A stretch of DNA of 64,000 nt from Pseudoalteromonas aliena SW19 (GCF_014905615.1 NZ_AQGU01000025.1:1116001-1180000), one strand, 5' to 3'; counted from the first letter of the stretch, positions 8,175 to 17,075 are shown. Numbers and translations are program-made. Notes: a model not told the origin generated them from the sequence alone.

Positions 8175-8348
8175 CTAACCTGAACTCTGGTTAAGAGGTT
8201 TACGTATTGAATCATGGTGACATTTAAATTTATTCTCTCTAGCCAGAAACAAGGCGAATTTACGCGTCAATAGCTGGCCTATTGCAAGTAAATTCAACGC
8301 AGTTAGTGCTGAAAATAGTTCAATAACAAGACTAAAGTTATGATACAT
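8175..8348 (-). CDS. Possible small membrane protein, 57 residues
   Basis: Doubtful small gene in the fliS-fliT gap. From the ATG at 8348, which has CTGGGA about 7 bases upstream, it would encode MYHNFSLVIELFSALTALNL..., with one hydrophobic segment over the first ~30 residues and a basic C-terminus. The last codons fall within the dispersed TAACCTGAACTCTGGTTAA motif. I recognise no family. It could equally be a chance frame in a noncoding gap. Confidence 0.25.
   Translation of the reverse strand: MYHNFSLVIELFSALTALNLLAIGQLLTRKFALFLARENKFKCHHDSIRKPLNQSSG
8176..8195 (+). repeat. Dispersed motif TAACCTGAACTCTGGTTAAG (copy 1)
   Basis: Imperfect palindrome with TTAACC/GGTTAA-type arms. Near-identical copies occur at 43388-43407 and 44344-44363, all in the same orientation and all between genes. 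It may be a small dispersed repeat or a protein-binding site. Confidence 0.55.
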
Positions 8349-8474
8349 AGTTGTTCCCAGCAATTGCTCTCTGCATTACCCTCCTGCATCCATGCAGTCG
8401 ACTATAAGTAGTCAGTGAGTTGTTTAATACGCTAGAATGGTCATGTTTTTATAAAATGGGTATAACATAAATCA

Positions 8475-8867
8475 TCAAGCTATTTGCGTACCCAATCCTT
8501 GCCAGCCTTCCTGCAAGTTCGTCATTACCACACGTGTTGAATCTATAAATGCCAAATCATTTTTTAAACTAGCTTGCAATAATGCTTGCCCACAGTGCTG
8601 GTAAAGTTTCTGCATGTTTAATGCAACCTCTCCCCCTTTATCAAGGTCAAGTGATGCTTCAAGGCCCCCGAGTATGCGCATTAATTTTTCAATGCTCTCG
8701 GCTTTTTTATCATAACGCTTTTGAGTAATATGCCCTGAGGCTCTTTCTAGTTCATCCAAAAAGCCATCAAATAACATCTGTACCAATTTATGTATATCTG
8801 CGCTCGCCGCTTTCGCATCAACAGACGTGCTTTTATAAGCCGAAAAGCCATCATTTAAATCTAACAT
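8475..8867 (-). CDS. fliS: FliS, flagellin export chaperone (LafC-like)
   Basis: Cytoplasmic chaperone that holds flagellin in an export-ready state. The 130-residue protein contains the FliS core: YKSTSVDAKAASADIHKLVQMLFDGFLDELERA, a helix with KAESIEKLMRILGGLEASLD, and DKGGEVALNMQKLYQHCGQAL. It starts 9 bases after fliD, making a fliD-fliS pair, and is followed by a terminator-like hairpin. Its clients would be the two flagellins just upstream. Confidence 0.93.
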   Translation of the reverse strand: MLDLNDGFSAYKSTSVDAKAASADIHKLVQMLFDGFLDELERASGHITQKRYDKKAESIEKLMRILGGLEASLDLDKGGEVALNMQKLYQHCGQALLQASLKNDLAFIDSTRVVMTNLQEGWQGLGTQIA

Positions 8868-8876
8868 TCTTAACCC

Positions 8877-10190
8877 CTAGCTTCCAAATTGGCCCATTGT
8901 AGATTCTAATTGCGCAATAGTCTGTTGCATTTGCGTAAATTGCGACAAATAACGCTGATACACCTGCTCCATTGAGGTGTTATGGCTTTTTTGTTGCCTC
9001 ACTACAATATCTAAACTTGACTGTAGTGTATTTTTTTTGTCCGTCATTAAGCCATAGCTTTTTGTATAAGGCTCCACTCGTTTTTCAAGCTTAGACATCA
9101 AACCCGTTTCACCCTGAAGCATTTTAGTTAATGCCTCTGGGTCGTTTGTCATAGCAGCTTCTAATCGTTCATTATTGATTGTTAAATTACCGCTACGATC
9201 AAACTCAATACCTACTGAATAAAGCGTTTTTCCTTCAAACGTACCCTGAAAGTCATTTCGTAATGAACGAGCAAGACCAGAAGCCATATTATCTCGCTTT
9301 AAATTATCGTTACTTGTAATACCGTTAACTAAGCTATTAAAGGCATCAACAAAGCTTTTAACATTCGCTTTACTTGATTCTTGATCTTGTGAAACCGTTA
9401 CATGAATAGGGCTATCACCTAGCGCTTGCACCTTCGTTAAGTTTAACGTTACGCCTTCAATCACATCTTCAAGTTTATTCGTTGTTGAAGTAATTGTCAG
9501 CGCAGAGCTTGCACCTAATTTTATAATAGAATCTTGGGCTGCGGTAAGTTCTGTTTTAGTGGCAATAGCATTGGTAATATCAGCGCCATTTGCATCAGCC
9601 CCTGCAGTAAAGTTTAATGAGACCTGGTTAGCCGCCCCAGACTCTTCACTGGTCATCACTAGAAAAGTTTCACTGCCAGAGCGCATTAATGTAGCTTTTA
9701 CGCCACTATTATCTGCATGGCTATTTATAGCACTGGCTAAATCACTTAATTTTGCATCAGCACCCAGTGTAGAAAGGTCAACACTGAACGAATCCCCAGC
9801 TAAATCAATATTAAACTCACCATCTGTGCTTAACGTTTTTGTTGGATCAAAACTTAACGCTACTTGATGTGCTTGGGCCAATTGCTCGACAAACACATCA
9901 TAATCGCCACTTGTTGCCTTACCGCTTGCCGTTACACTTAAAGATCCTTCATCGCTTAGCGTTGCACTATTACTAAACAAACTTGTTTCAGTTTTCAACC
10001 CAGCTTTTAAGTCTGTATAAAAGCTCGTTAAGTTACTTTTTAAGCCATCAAATGCTTTAATTCTATTAGTAAAATCACTATTTTTATTATTTAAAAGCTG
10101 ATCTTTTGATGCTCGTTCAATTTGTGTATATTGACTAGCCAAATTAGCAGGGTCGATACCTAGTGCTGATAAACTCATTATATTCTCCAA
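8877..10190 (-). CDS. fliD: FliD, filament cap protein (LafB-like)
   Basis: Hook-associated protein 2, forming the filament cap under which flagellin folds. It has 437 residues with the FliD N-terminal domain (LSALGIDPANLASQYTQIER... LTSFYTDLKAGL) and C-terminal domain (VDAFNSLVNGI, LARSLRNDFQGTF, SVGIEFDRSGNLTINNERLE), ending in a coiled-coil heptad region. The frame has MENIMSLSALG at its beginning; either M1 or M5 could be used, and M5 (MSLSALG) is more like other FliD starts. It follows the flagellins, separated by a hairpin terminator. Confidence 0.94.
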   Translation of the reverse strand: MENIMSLSALGIDPANLASQYTQIERASKDQLLNNKNSDFTNRIKAFDGLKSNLTSFYTDLKAGLKTETSLFSNSATLSDEGSLSVTASGKATSGDYDVFVEQLAQAHQVALSFDPTKTLSTDGEFNIDLAGDSFSVDLSTLGADAKLSDLASAINSHADNSGVKATLMRSGSETFLVMTSEESGAANQVSLNFTAGADANGADITNAIATKTELTAAQDSIIKLGASSALTITSTTNKLEDVIEGVTLNLTKVQALGDSPIHVTVSQDQESSKANVKSFVDAFNSLVNGITSNDNLKRDNMASGLARSLRNDFQGTFEGKTLYSVGIEFDRSGNLTINNERLEAAMTNDPEALTKMLQGETGLMSKLEKRVEPYTKSYGLMTDKKNTLQSSLDIVVRQQKSHNTSMEQVYQRYLSQFTQMQQTIAQLESTMGQFGS

Positions 10191-10235
10191 GTATTTATTT
10201 TAATAAATAAAAACTCCGATGAATTTTTATTTATT

Positions 10236-10264
10236 AAAATAGCTATAAAAAATATAGCTATTTT
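10236..10264 (-). terminator. Terminator-like hairpin after the first-copy flagellin
   Basis: AAAATAGCTATA and TATAGCTATTTT form a perfect 12-bp stem around a five-A loop, between the flagellin ending at 10305 and fliD. The stem itself supplies the T-run on the minus strand. Confidence 0.6.
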
Positions 10265-10304
10265 AGTTTTACAAAACTAATTAATCCGTTAATGAACTAA
10301 ATTA

Positions 10305-11144
10305 TTAACGAAGTAATGAGCCAATCATTTGTGTTGTGCTGTTTGCTGTACTAAGCACAGAAATGCCTGAGTTCATTAGTAACTGTTGCTTTGTCATATT
10401 AGACGTTTCAGCTGCAAAATCAGCATCCATTAACGTACCCACAGCCGCTTGAGTATTTTGTTTCATGTTTGTTACGTTATTCATAGTGTGATCTAAACGA
10501 TTCATAGACGCACCTAATGTAGAACGTGCAGTACCGATCGTGTCAATTATTGTATTAACTTTTGCGATTTCTGCTTGCGCAGTTGCAACAGTTGTAAATG
10601 CAGTAGCAGTACCATTAGCTGTAGTTACCGCGCCTAATTGAGTAGAAATATCTACCTTAAGTGTCTCCGCAGCACTTGCTCCCACTTGAAAACTTACTTC
10701 ACCAGCACCGAATTTCCCAGCTGCTGCTAGTAATTTAGTGCCGTCACCAAAAGAGGTATTATCCATGATATTTGTAAGCTCTAGTGCTAATGCTGTGTAT
10801 TCAGCACTTTGAGAAGCCCATTCTTTTGCGCCATTAGTATCACTTGAACCTTGTGTTGCCAGCTCTTTCATTCGATAAGCAATATTAGTCATTTCGTCAA
10901 ACGCGCCTTCAGCTGTTTGCATCATCGACATAGCGTTATTACCATTGTAAAGACCTGCTTCTTGACCACGTACTTGTGCGTTTAGGCGCGAAGCAATTTG
11001 TAGACCTGCCGCATCGTCTTTTGCTGAGTTAATTTTAAAACCAGATCCTAAACGCTCAAGCGCAGTAGATAAATCGTTGTTACTACGACCTAATTGATTT
11101 TGAATTGACATTGACGCCATATTTGATTGAATTGATAAAGCCAT
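10305..11144 (-). CDS. Lateral flagellin, copy 1 (LafA-like)
   Basis: Structural subunit of the filament, exported through the flagellar channel. It has 279 residues with conserved D0/D1 ends (MALSIQSNMASMSIQNQLGR, LGSGFKINSAKDDAAGLQIA) and the standard C-terminus (LLMNSGISVLSTANSTTQMI). The variable centre is short, about residues 110-205, as in lateral-type flagellins. The termini are almost identical to the neighbouring flagellin at 11.4-12.3 kb, while the centres differ. It has its own sigma-28-type promoter 74 bases upstream and its own terminator. Confidence 0.97.
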   Translation of the reverse strand: MALSIQSNMASMSIQNQLGRSNNDLSTALERLGSGFKINSAKDDAAGLQIASRLNAQVRGQEAGLYNGNNAMSMMQTAEGAFDEMTNIAYRMKELATQGSSDTNGAKEWASQSAEYTALALELTNIMDNTSFGDGTKLLAAAGKFGAGEVSFQVGASAAETLKVDISTQLGAVTTANGTATAFTTVATAQAEIAKVNTIIDTIGTARSTLGASMNRLDHTMNNVTNMKQNTQAAVGTLMDADFAAETSNMTKQQLLMNSGISVLSTANSTTQMIGSLLR

Positions 11145-11217
11145 GCTTAATTTCCTTTATGTTTTTTTAACGCTACCCACACTTTAAAAGCATAAATAGC
11201 AGTGACTAATCATTTAG

Positions 11218-11247
11218 AGCGACCACATTAAGAAAAAACTAAACTTT
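11218..11247 (-). promoter_or_regulatory. Sigma-28-type promoter of flagellin copy 1
   Basis: The minus strand reads AAAGTTTAGTT, 12 bases, GGTCGCT. The first part matches the TAAAGTTT -35 element of sigma-28 promoters; the second is a -10-like GGTCGCT block. The same arrangement with identical spacing precedes the other flagellin and flgM. Confidence 0.75.
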
Positions 11248-11354
11248 ATTTTGATTTTATTATTGTTATGAATGTTTGTACTGACATTTATAGTGACGCT
11301 AAATCACAAACAGCCCTCTAAAAAACTAAATAGTTAGACTCAACACCTACTACA

Positions 11355-11387
11355 AACAAAAACAGCCGCACTAAAAGTGCGGCTGTT
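11355..11387 (-). terminator. Rho-independent terminator of flagellin copy 2
   Basis: AACAGCCGCAC and GTGCGGCTGTT form a perfect 11-bp GC-rich stem with loop TAAAA; the A-rich run at 11354-11360 gives the U-tract on the minus strand. It lies 49 bases after the stop of the upstream flagellin. Confidence 0.9.
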
Positions 11388-11435
11388 TTTATTTACTTAT
11401 CGATTACTTAGTTTAAGTAACCTTTCGCTAAACTA

Positions 11436-12269
11436 TTAACGAAGTAACGAGCCAATCATTTGTGTTGTGCTGTTTGCAGTACTAAGCACTGAAATACCAG
11501 AATTCATTAATAACTGTTGCTTAGTCATGTTAGATGTTTCAGCCGCAAAATCAGCATCCATTAATGTACCTACAGCCGCTTGAGTATTTTGTTTCATGTT
11601 TGTTACGTTATTCATAGTGTGGTCTAAACGGTTCATTGACGCACCTAATGTAGAACGCGCATCACCAATACTATCAATTATTGTGTTTACCTTTACTATT
11701 TCAGCTTGCGCTGTTGTAACATCAGTAAATGCAGCAGCACTAGCTTGTGCAGCTGTTACTGCTGTTAATTTTCCTGAAATATCAACAGCAAGTGTTTCTG
11801 CTGCACTTGCACCTACTTGAAAGCTCACACTAGCAGCAAACTTACCACCGGTTAGTAATTTAGTGCCATCACCAAATGAAGTGTTATCCATAATATTTTT
11901 CAGCTCTAGTGACAGTGCTGAATACTCGGCACTTTGAGAAGCCCACTCTTTAGTACCATTGGTATCACTTGAACCTTGTGTAGCTAGTTCTTTCATGCGG
12001 TACGCAATATTAGTCATTTCATCAAACGCGCCTTCAGCTGTTTGCATCATCGACATCGCATTATTACCGTTATAAAGACCCGCTTCTTGACCACGTACTT
12101 GTGCGTTCAAGCGTGAAGCAATTTGTAGGCCTGCTGCATCATCTTTTGCTGAGTTAATTTTAAAACCAGACCCTAAACGCTCAAGTGCCGTAGATAAATC
12201 ATTGTTGCTGCGACCTAGTTGATTTTGAATTGACATTGACGCCATGTTTGATTGAATTGATAAAGCCAT
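11436..12269 (-). CDS. Lateral flagellin, copy 2 (LafA-like)
   Basis: Second filament subunit, 277 residues, first in transcription order. The N-terminal ~104 residues and C-terminal ~65 residues are identical or nearly identical to flagellin copy 1; the central segment (GGKFAASVSFQVGASAAETL, SGKLTAVTAAQASAAAF) differs. This pattern suggests tandem duplication with gene conversion at the ends, or selection on the export and assembly domains. A sigma-28-type promoter lies 73 bases upstream and a strong terminator follows, so the two flagellins form separate transcription units. Confidence 0.97.
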   Translation of the reverse strand: MALSIQSNMASMSIQNQLGRSNNDLSTALERLGSGFKINSAKDDAAGLQIASRLNAQVRGQEAGLYNGNNAMSMMQTAEGAFDEMTNIAYRMKELATQGSSDTNGTKEWASQSAEYSALSLELKNIMDNTSFGDGTKLLTGGKFAASVSFQVGASAAETLAVDISGKLTAVTAAQASAAAFTDVTTAQAEIVKVNTIIDSIGDARSTLGASMNRLDHTMNNVTNMKQNTQAAVGTLMDADFAAETSNMTKQQLLMNSGISVLSTANSTTQMIGSLLR

Positions 12270-12341
12270 GTTTATTTCCTTTCGTTTTTAGTTAGTATCT
12301 GCAATTTAAATAACGTGTGTAATTAACGCCTAACCATAAAG

Positions 12342-12371
12342 AGCGACCAAACTTAGGAAAAACTAAACTTT
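12342..12371 (-). promoter_or_regulatory. Sigma-28-type promoter of flagellin copy 2
   Basis: The minus strand reads AAAGTTTAGTT, 12 bases, GGTCGCT, the same architecture as before flagellin copy 1 and flgM. The GGTCGCT block ends 73 bases before the ATG at 12269. Confidence 0.75.
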
Positions 12372-12790
12372 TTTTGTTTTTTATTTTCATAAGAAAATAT
12401 GCTTAAAAATACGCACCTTAAATTCAAGAATTAAATAAATCTACATGAGCGTAATTTTCTTTACTCACTTAAATTCAATTTCCATCCACAAATCAACCAT
12501 TGAAATAGCGTAAACAGATCAATATATAACTCGCAATAAGTCAATTATACTTACTGGGAAACATTAAATATTGGCGTGCGACCCATAGTTAGCGGTATGA
12601 GTACGACTTATTTAATATAAATACTCCACATGATAAGACGATTGCGTGTTTAGTTTACAAATTAAAAACCGATGAAATTAAAAACACACTTTTGTCTTAA
12701 TGGTAAATTATTTTCAAAGGATCATTTTAACTATTGACCGATCCCGCCAGTATGCCAACATAGGGTTATTACCTATTATCAATATACAAA
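12372..12790. other. AT-rich gap upstream of flagellins
   Basis: About 420 bases without a gene I can support. It separates the flagellin promoter from the IS66 remnant, and the part nearest the remnant may contain decayed upstream transposase sequence that I cannot align by eye. No tRNA or hairpin terminator was seen. Confidence 0.5.
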
Positions 12791-13291
12791 GTGTCAACAT
12801 GCCTTGTGTATATCCAAGAATTAGAAAGGGCATGGGAGCAAGATGGCATGCAATGGGCAAAGGAGTTGCAAACTTTCCTGAAAGAAATCAATCAACATCA
12901 AATACATAACCCCGAGCTAGATGCAGACACAAAAGCGCACTATATAGAGAGGTATCAACACATATTGGCTCAAGGTGACGTTAAATGCCCTCCACCAGAT
13001 GAAAATAGCCGTGTAAAAGGCCAGCACGTGATATTAAAGCGAATAAAATCCAGGCCGTTGTTAAAGCTGTTAAGAAATTATCAAGATGATGTCTTACGCT
13101 TCATGGCGGAAATTGCGGTTCATGAAAAGATATCAGGGTGTTTCAGGAGCATGCAAGGAACAGAGATGTTTTGTTTGATCAGAAGCTATCTCTCGACTTG
13201 CAGAAAACAAGATGTATCTGCAAGCTTAGCACTTGAGCTACTCTTCAAAAATCAGCTACCTGATATATTTATTAAAGGTGTGGCTGAATAG
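12791..13291 (+). pseudogene. IS66-family transposase remnant (C-terminal part, internally deleted)
   Basis: Fragment of a DDE transposase. The 166-residue frame matches the C-terminal third of IS66 TnpC-type proteins: LVYIQELERAWEQDGMQWAK, LLKLLRNYQDDVLRFM, and KISGCFRSMQGTEMFCLIRS plus LSTCRKQDVSASLALELLF. Between VLRFM and KISGCFR about 20 residues are missing, including the NNQAERD-type block with the last catalytic acidic residue. The N-terminal two thirds are gone and there is no ATG, so it cannot be active. It lies between the flgL-lafW operon and the flagellins, on the opposite strand, marking an old insertion within the flagellar island. Confidence 0.85.
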
Positions 13292-13325
13292 TTACCGTTA
13301 TAAAATATTAATTACAATGTTATTT

Positions 13326-14351
13326 CTAATTAAGGGAATATTGCACCATATTACGCGTTACATTAGCTTGCGCCATGATAACACTCACACTATTAGCACC
13401 GGCACTGAGCATTTGTTGTTTTGCATTACTACTAAGATTTGTAAGCGCTTCACTGTTATCAAGTGAGCTTGCGGTATCTAATTGCTGTAGCTGGGCAAGT
13501 AATTGCTGTCTCTTAGCTTGAACTTTCATTAAATTAGCTTTTAAGTGTCGTTGTGCGTTTTGTATTCTATCTCTATGCTCTTGAATAGACGCATTTTTAT
13601 CTGCTATTTTTGCAAGTTCATTTAAAGGATTATCAATATCATTTAATTGTAATGAAATTGGATTTCCGGCGGCTACACGCACACCTTGACCACTAATTAC
13701 CCATGGTTCTAACAAAGGGCCTGCGTTTTCTTTTTTTGCACTAAAAAGTAATCGATTTTCACGACTCAATTCCACACTAATTTGATGCTGCGAAAATGCA
13801 TTTTGTACAGCACTAAAGTTAGCACGCTCATCCTGGTTGGCAGGTAAACTTAAATTCAATGATTTGCCACTTCTACCCATAAGTAACTGAATATTTTCAT
13901 CATGTGGACGTTTACTTATAAGATCCATATTTGCATTAAGCTGGCGTGTAATTGGTCTATTTGGATCATTTGTTCTTAATTGAGCATCGAGCCCAGAGCC
14001 TTTTCTACTCGCCGCATTTTGTAACATGGTAATTTGCGAGCTGATACCGCGCTGCTGCATTGCTTGAGGTTTAGTATTAGCGGCTTGCGTATTAAGTTGT
14101 TGCGAAAGCCTTTCTAAGCCAATAAATAAATTACGAATGGTTGCTTCACTTTGCTCTGCTTTTGCCAGCTCTTGACTTAAAGCGCCTCGAATTGACCAAT
14201 TAGTTAATACCTGAACCTGCTCTTGCTTAGCAACAATCTTATTTTTCCAAAGATTATTAGCCGAATCTTTTGAAGATGTAACGACGCCACTAGATTTAGC
14301 TGTATTAGCCGGCTCCAGAGATTGAACTTTTTCGCTACTTTTAACGAGCAT
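13326..14351 (-). CDS. LafW-like flagellar protein with flagellin-like C-terminus
   Basis: Probable hook- or filament-associated protein, 341 residues, last gene of the flgB-flgL operon (21 bases after flgL). The sequence is rich in Q, A, N and L with long helical, coiled-coil-like segments (around residues 245-295, RIQNAQRHLKANLMKVQAKR). Its last ~25 residues (SVSVIMAQANVTRNMVQYSL) resemble the D0 helix of flagellin-type axial proteins. Vibrio and Aeromonas lateral clusters carry lafW, a putative hook-associated protein, between flgL and the flagellin genes, so position supports this assignment. Direct homology cannot be proven by eye. Confidence 0.6.
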   Translation of the reverse strand: MLVKSSEKVQSLEPANTAKSSGVVTSSKDSANNLWKNKIVAKQEQVQVLTNWSIRGALSQELAKAEQSEATIRNLFIGLERLSQQLNTQAANTKPQAMQQRGISSQITMLQNAASRKGSGLDAQLRTNDPNRPITRQLNANMDLISKRPHDENIQLLMGRSGKSLNLSLPANQDERANFSAVQNAFSQHQISVELSRENRLLFSAKKENAGPLLEPWVISGQGVRVAAGNPISLQLNDIDNPLNELAKIADKNASIQEHRDRIQNAQRHLKANLMKVQAKRQQLLAQLQQLDTASSLDNSEALTNLSSNAKQQMLSAGANSVSVIMAQANVTRNMVQYSLN

Positions 14352-14372
14352 GGTATGTTCCTGGTATTATAA

Positions 14373-15269
14373 TTAAATATACGAAAACAAAGAGAGTTTA
14401 CTTACATTTGAATAAACTTGCATTGATGACTCGTAAGCCGCTACTGACTCTTTTAATGATACAAATGCTTCAGGATAGTCTAAAGAGCTTAAATCGTCAC
14501 GAAGATTAACCGTAAAAGTTTTTATATCTTCGTTACTTGTAGTTACTGAGTCAAGTGATGCCATTGTTGCACCAATTGTAGTGACTTGACCACTAATCGT
14601 GCTCAAAAATCCTGCAAGCTTATCTATCATCACTCTTGATTGTGCACCAACGCCACCGGCAGGCGGGTTATTAACATCAACAAGATAATCTTTCATGGCA
14701 TTTAAAAAGCCGGCACTAGGGTCGAGGGCATCACCAATAATATTATTAATAACACTCGAATCATCAGACACAGATACTTCCCTAACTATGCTATCCCCAC
14801 TATAAGCGTAGTTACCTGCACCATCAATTTGAAAAGGTTTGTCGTCTGTTTTACTTCCCGAGAAGTAATATTTACCAGCACTATCTGTCGCATTAAGTAA
14901 ATCAACGATTGCCGGAAAAGCAATACTCATTTCTTGCCCAAGTGCTTTAATTTCAGTATCACTGTATGAGCCATCAGCAGCCGTTGTAATTAAGCTCTGC
15001 AATGAATAAATTTGATTCACAATACCTGTTAACTGCACCTCTTGTTGACCAAGTGAAAAATTAACCGCATCCATATTCGTTTTATACTGCTCTAGCGAAT
15101 CAATTTCTGAACCTAAATTCATCAGCATTACAGTCCCAAGTGGGTCATCTGATGGCTTTAGTATTCTTTGATTTGTACCAAGCTGAACAGATTTTTCATT
15201 AAAGATCCCAGCATTAGTTTGGATGTTTTGAATAGAATTTAAATGATATTGATGGCTACTAACTCGCAT
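14373..15269 (-). CDS. flgL: FlgL, hook-filament junction protein HAP3
   Basis: Junction protein joining hook (via FlgK) to filament. The 298 residues carry the flagellin-like N-terminus (MRVSSHQYHLNSIQNIQTNA... LGTNQRILKPSDDPLGTVML) and the HAP3-specific core AGKYYFSGSKTDDKPF. The C-terminus (ESSMQVYSNVSKLSLFSYI) is the expected D0 helix. It starts 11 bases after flgK in the hook/HAP operon. Confidence 0.95.
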   Translation of the reverse strand: MRVSSHQYHLNSIQNIQTNAGIFNEKSVQLGTNQRILKPSDDPLGTVMLMNLGSEIDSLEQYKTNMDAVNFSLGQQEVQLTGIVNQIYSLQSLITTAADGSYSDTEIKALGQEMSIAFPAIVDLLNATDSAGKYYFSGSKTDDKPFQIDGAGNYAYSGDSIVREVSVSDDSSVINNIIGDALDPSAGFLNAMKDYLVDVNNPPAGGVGAQSRVMIDKLAGFLSTISGQVTTIGATMASLDSVTTSNEDIKTFTVNLRDDLSSLDYPEAFVSLKESVAAYESSMQVYSNVSKLSLFSYI

Positions 15270-15280
15270 TATATTTTCCT

Positions 15281-16588
15281 TTAAAACATTTGCAGTAAAG
15301 CATTAAACATTTGATCTGCTGTGCTAATTACTCTGGCGTTAGCGCCGTACATTTGCTGAAAATGCATCAGACTTGCAGCTTCTTCATCCAAGTTAACGCC
15401 ACTTAGGCTGTCGCGCGCAGCAATTGCATTTGTGTTTAAACTCGACGCGGTAGCAATACTGGTTTTATTTTGTTTACTCGTAATTGCAAGCTCCCCAACC
15501 AGTAAAGTAAATCGCTCTCCTTTACCTGTCATTGCCGACAATATATCAGCAATATTAGAGTTATCACCAGGGCCTGTTGTACTGCTATTTTTGAATGCAA
15601 GTTCATCTTTACCCATATTAGGATTAATACTTATGCTACCTAACGGGTTTAATGGATCATATTCGAATAAAGGAATACCTGCATTGTTATTTAAGTCAAA
15701 GCCGGCAGTTAGCGCTGTATTAACATCATCAGCTAAGTCTTTTACTAAGCTGTTTAGACTCGCTAATGTAGGTTTTATAATATCTTTTTCTGCGCTGATC
15801 AAGCCGCCAAAGTGCCCGCCAACATGTTCATCGAGTTTAAATTCTTGGCCTAAAAAATGACTACTAACGTCTGTATTATTAACCTTTATTGACGCAGCTT
15901 TAGTACCCACAACTAAAGGGGCACCACTTAACGTGCTAATATCTAAAAGGCCAGAATCACGTTCAACGATAGACACGCCAATATGTTCAGACAATTGGCT
16001 GATTAATCTTTCTCGGTTATCTTTTAATTCAGCACTGGGTTGGTTGTTTGCTATTGCTTTACCAATACTGCCATTTACTTGTGCTATTTGCTGGGTAAGC
16101 GATGTAACCTCAAGAGACACATTACTCATTTCTGAGCTCAGCTTTTTTGATTGCCCCTCTAACGCGCCATTTATTTGCGCAAAATCTTGCATTAAACCTT
16201 CAGCAGCTGATAAAAACTGTTGACGATATGCTGGCGAGTCAGGTGTCGTTGATGCTGCATTTAATGCATTGCTTAACGTTGTAATTGAGGCGTTTAAATT
16301 AAGCGAGTCGGTACCAACAACCTGTTCAATAAAACCTAAATACGTTTGTTTGTTTTTATAGTATGAGGCGTCAGAGTTTGTGCGCCAAATATCATCATTT
16401 AAAAAAGCATCTACGATGCGATCTACCGAAGAAACCTCAACGCCGCCTAATTGAACACCCGTTGTTTTAAACTGTACAGACTGTCGTGAATAACCTTCCA
16501 CTGCTGCATTTGCAACGTTTTGCCCTGCAACTGTAAGCGCTACATTTGCAGCATTAAGTCCACTTAATGCATTGTTTAACATCGACAT
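15281..16588 (-). CDS. flgK: FlgK, hook-associated protein HAP1
   Basis: First junction protein on top of the hook. It begins MSMLNNALSGLNAANVALTV and continues with AGQNVANAAVEGYSRQSVQF, the hallmark of FlgK, and ends with the conserved NLDEEAASLMHFQQMYGANA helix. At 435 residues it is shorter than the E. coli protein (about 547), mainly through a small central domain, as is common for lateral FlgK. It is 7 bases downstream of flgJ. Confidence 0.96.
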   Translation of the reverse strand: MSMLNNALSGLNAANVALTVAGQNVANAAVEGYSRQSVQFKTTGVQLGGVEVSSVDRIVDAFLNDDIWRTNSDASYYKNKQTYLGFIEQVVGTDSLNLNASITTLSNALNAASTTPDSPAYRQQFLSAAEGLMQDFAQINGALEGQSKKLSSEMSNVSLEVTSLTQQIAQVNGSIGKAIANNQPSAELKDNRERLISQLSEHIGVSIVERDSGLLDISTLSGAPLVVGTKAASIKVNNTDVSSHFLGQEFKLDEHVGGHFGGLISAEKDIIKPTLASLNSLVKDLADDVNTALTAGFDLNNNAGIPLFEYDPLNPLGSISINPNMGKDELAFKNSSTTGPGDNSNIADILSAMTGKGERFTLLVGELAITSKQNKTSIATASSLNTNAIAARDSLSGVNLDEEAASLMHFQQMYGANARVISTADQMFNALLQMF

Positions 16589-16595
16589 AATTTAA

Positions 16596-17063
16596 CTACC
16601 TAATAGGAATAATATTCAATGATTGAGTAAATGATGCACCAGAATAAATATCATGACTCTGGGTAGGCTCAACTTTTTCATTGTTCTTATATAATGGATC
16701 AGCGACCGCTATTAAGTCTTTCTTAAATGTATTTTCAATAGGTTCTATTTTTTCGTTAAATTGTCTAATAATTGCTTCAGCTAAACCGAGCTCATGTTTA
16801 GATGCAAGATGCTGCGCTGTTTGAGCATCGTACATATCTCTAAACTGTGCTTGTTCTTTACTATTAAAAAAGCCATTTTCACCCGACATTGTTTCTGTCG
16901 CACTGTTCATACTTTTTAAAACAAGTTGTAAAAATATGGCTTCAAATTGCTCAGCAGCTTGTTTGATCCCTTCACTCTCAGTACTATTTTTAGCTATATT
17001 AACTACATTAGTTGGGTCAATAGCCAATGATTGCGATAGTGTGTGTGGAGTCTCTATTTTCAT
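16596..17063 (-). CDS. flgJ: FlgJ-like rod-binding protein without muramidase domain
   Basis: Rod cap/assembly protein. Only 155 residues: the rod-binding domain is present (GIKQAAEQFEAIFLQLVLKS, MNSATETMSGENGFF, EQAQFRDMYDAQTAQHLA) but the peptidoglycan-hydrolase domain found in the ~310-residue enteric FlgJ is absent; the ~50 residues after the core look unstructured. A separate hydrolase must open the cell wall for the rod. It lies between flgI and flgK as in standard operons. Confidence 0.9.
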   Translation of the reverse strand: MKIETPHTLSQSLAIDPTNVVNIAKNSTESEGIKQAAEQFEAIFLQLVLKSMNSATETMSGENGFFNSKEQAQFRDMYDAQTAQHLASKHELGLAEAIIRQFNEKIEPIENTFKKDLIAVADPLYKNNEKVEPTQSHDIYSGASFTQSLNIIPIR

Positions 17064-17075
17064 TGCGTTATTCCA

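Noticed and set aside
8037-8474. CRISPR-like or tandem repeat array in the fliS-fliT gap
   Set aside because: Only two short palindromes and a terminator are present, without regular spacing.
12700-12909. Short plus-strand frame overlapping the IS66 fragment
   Set aside because: It is in another frame than the recognisable transposase sequence and has no similarity to anything.
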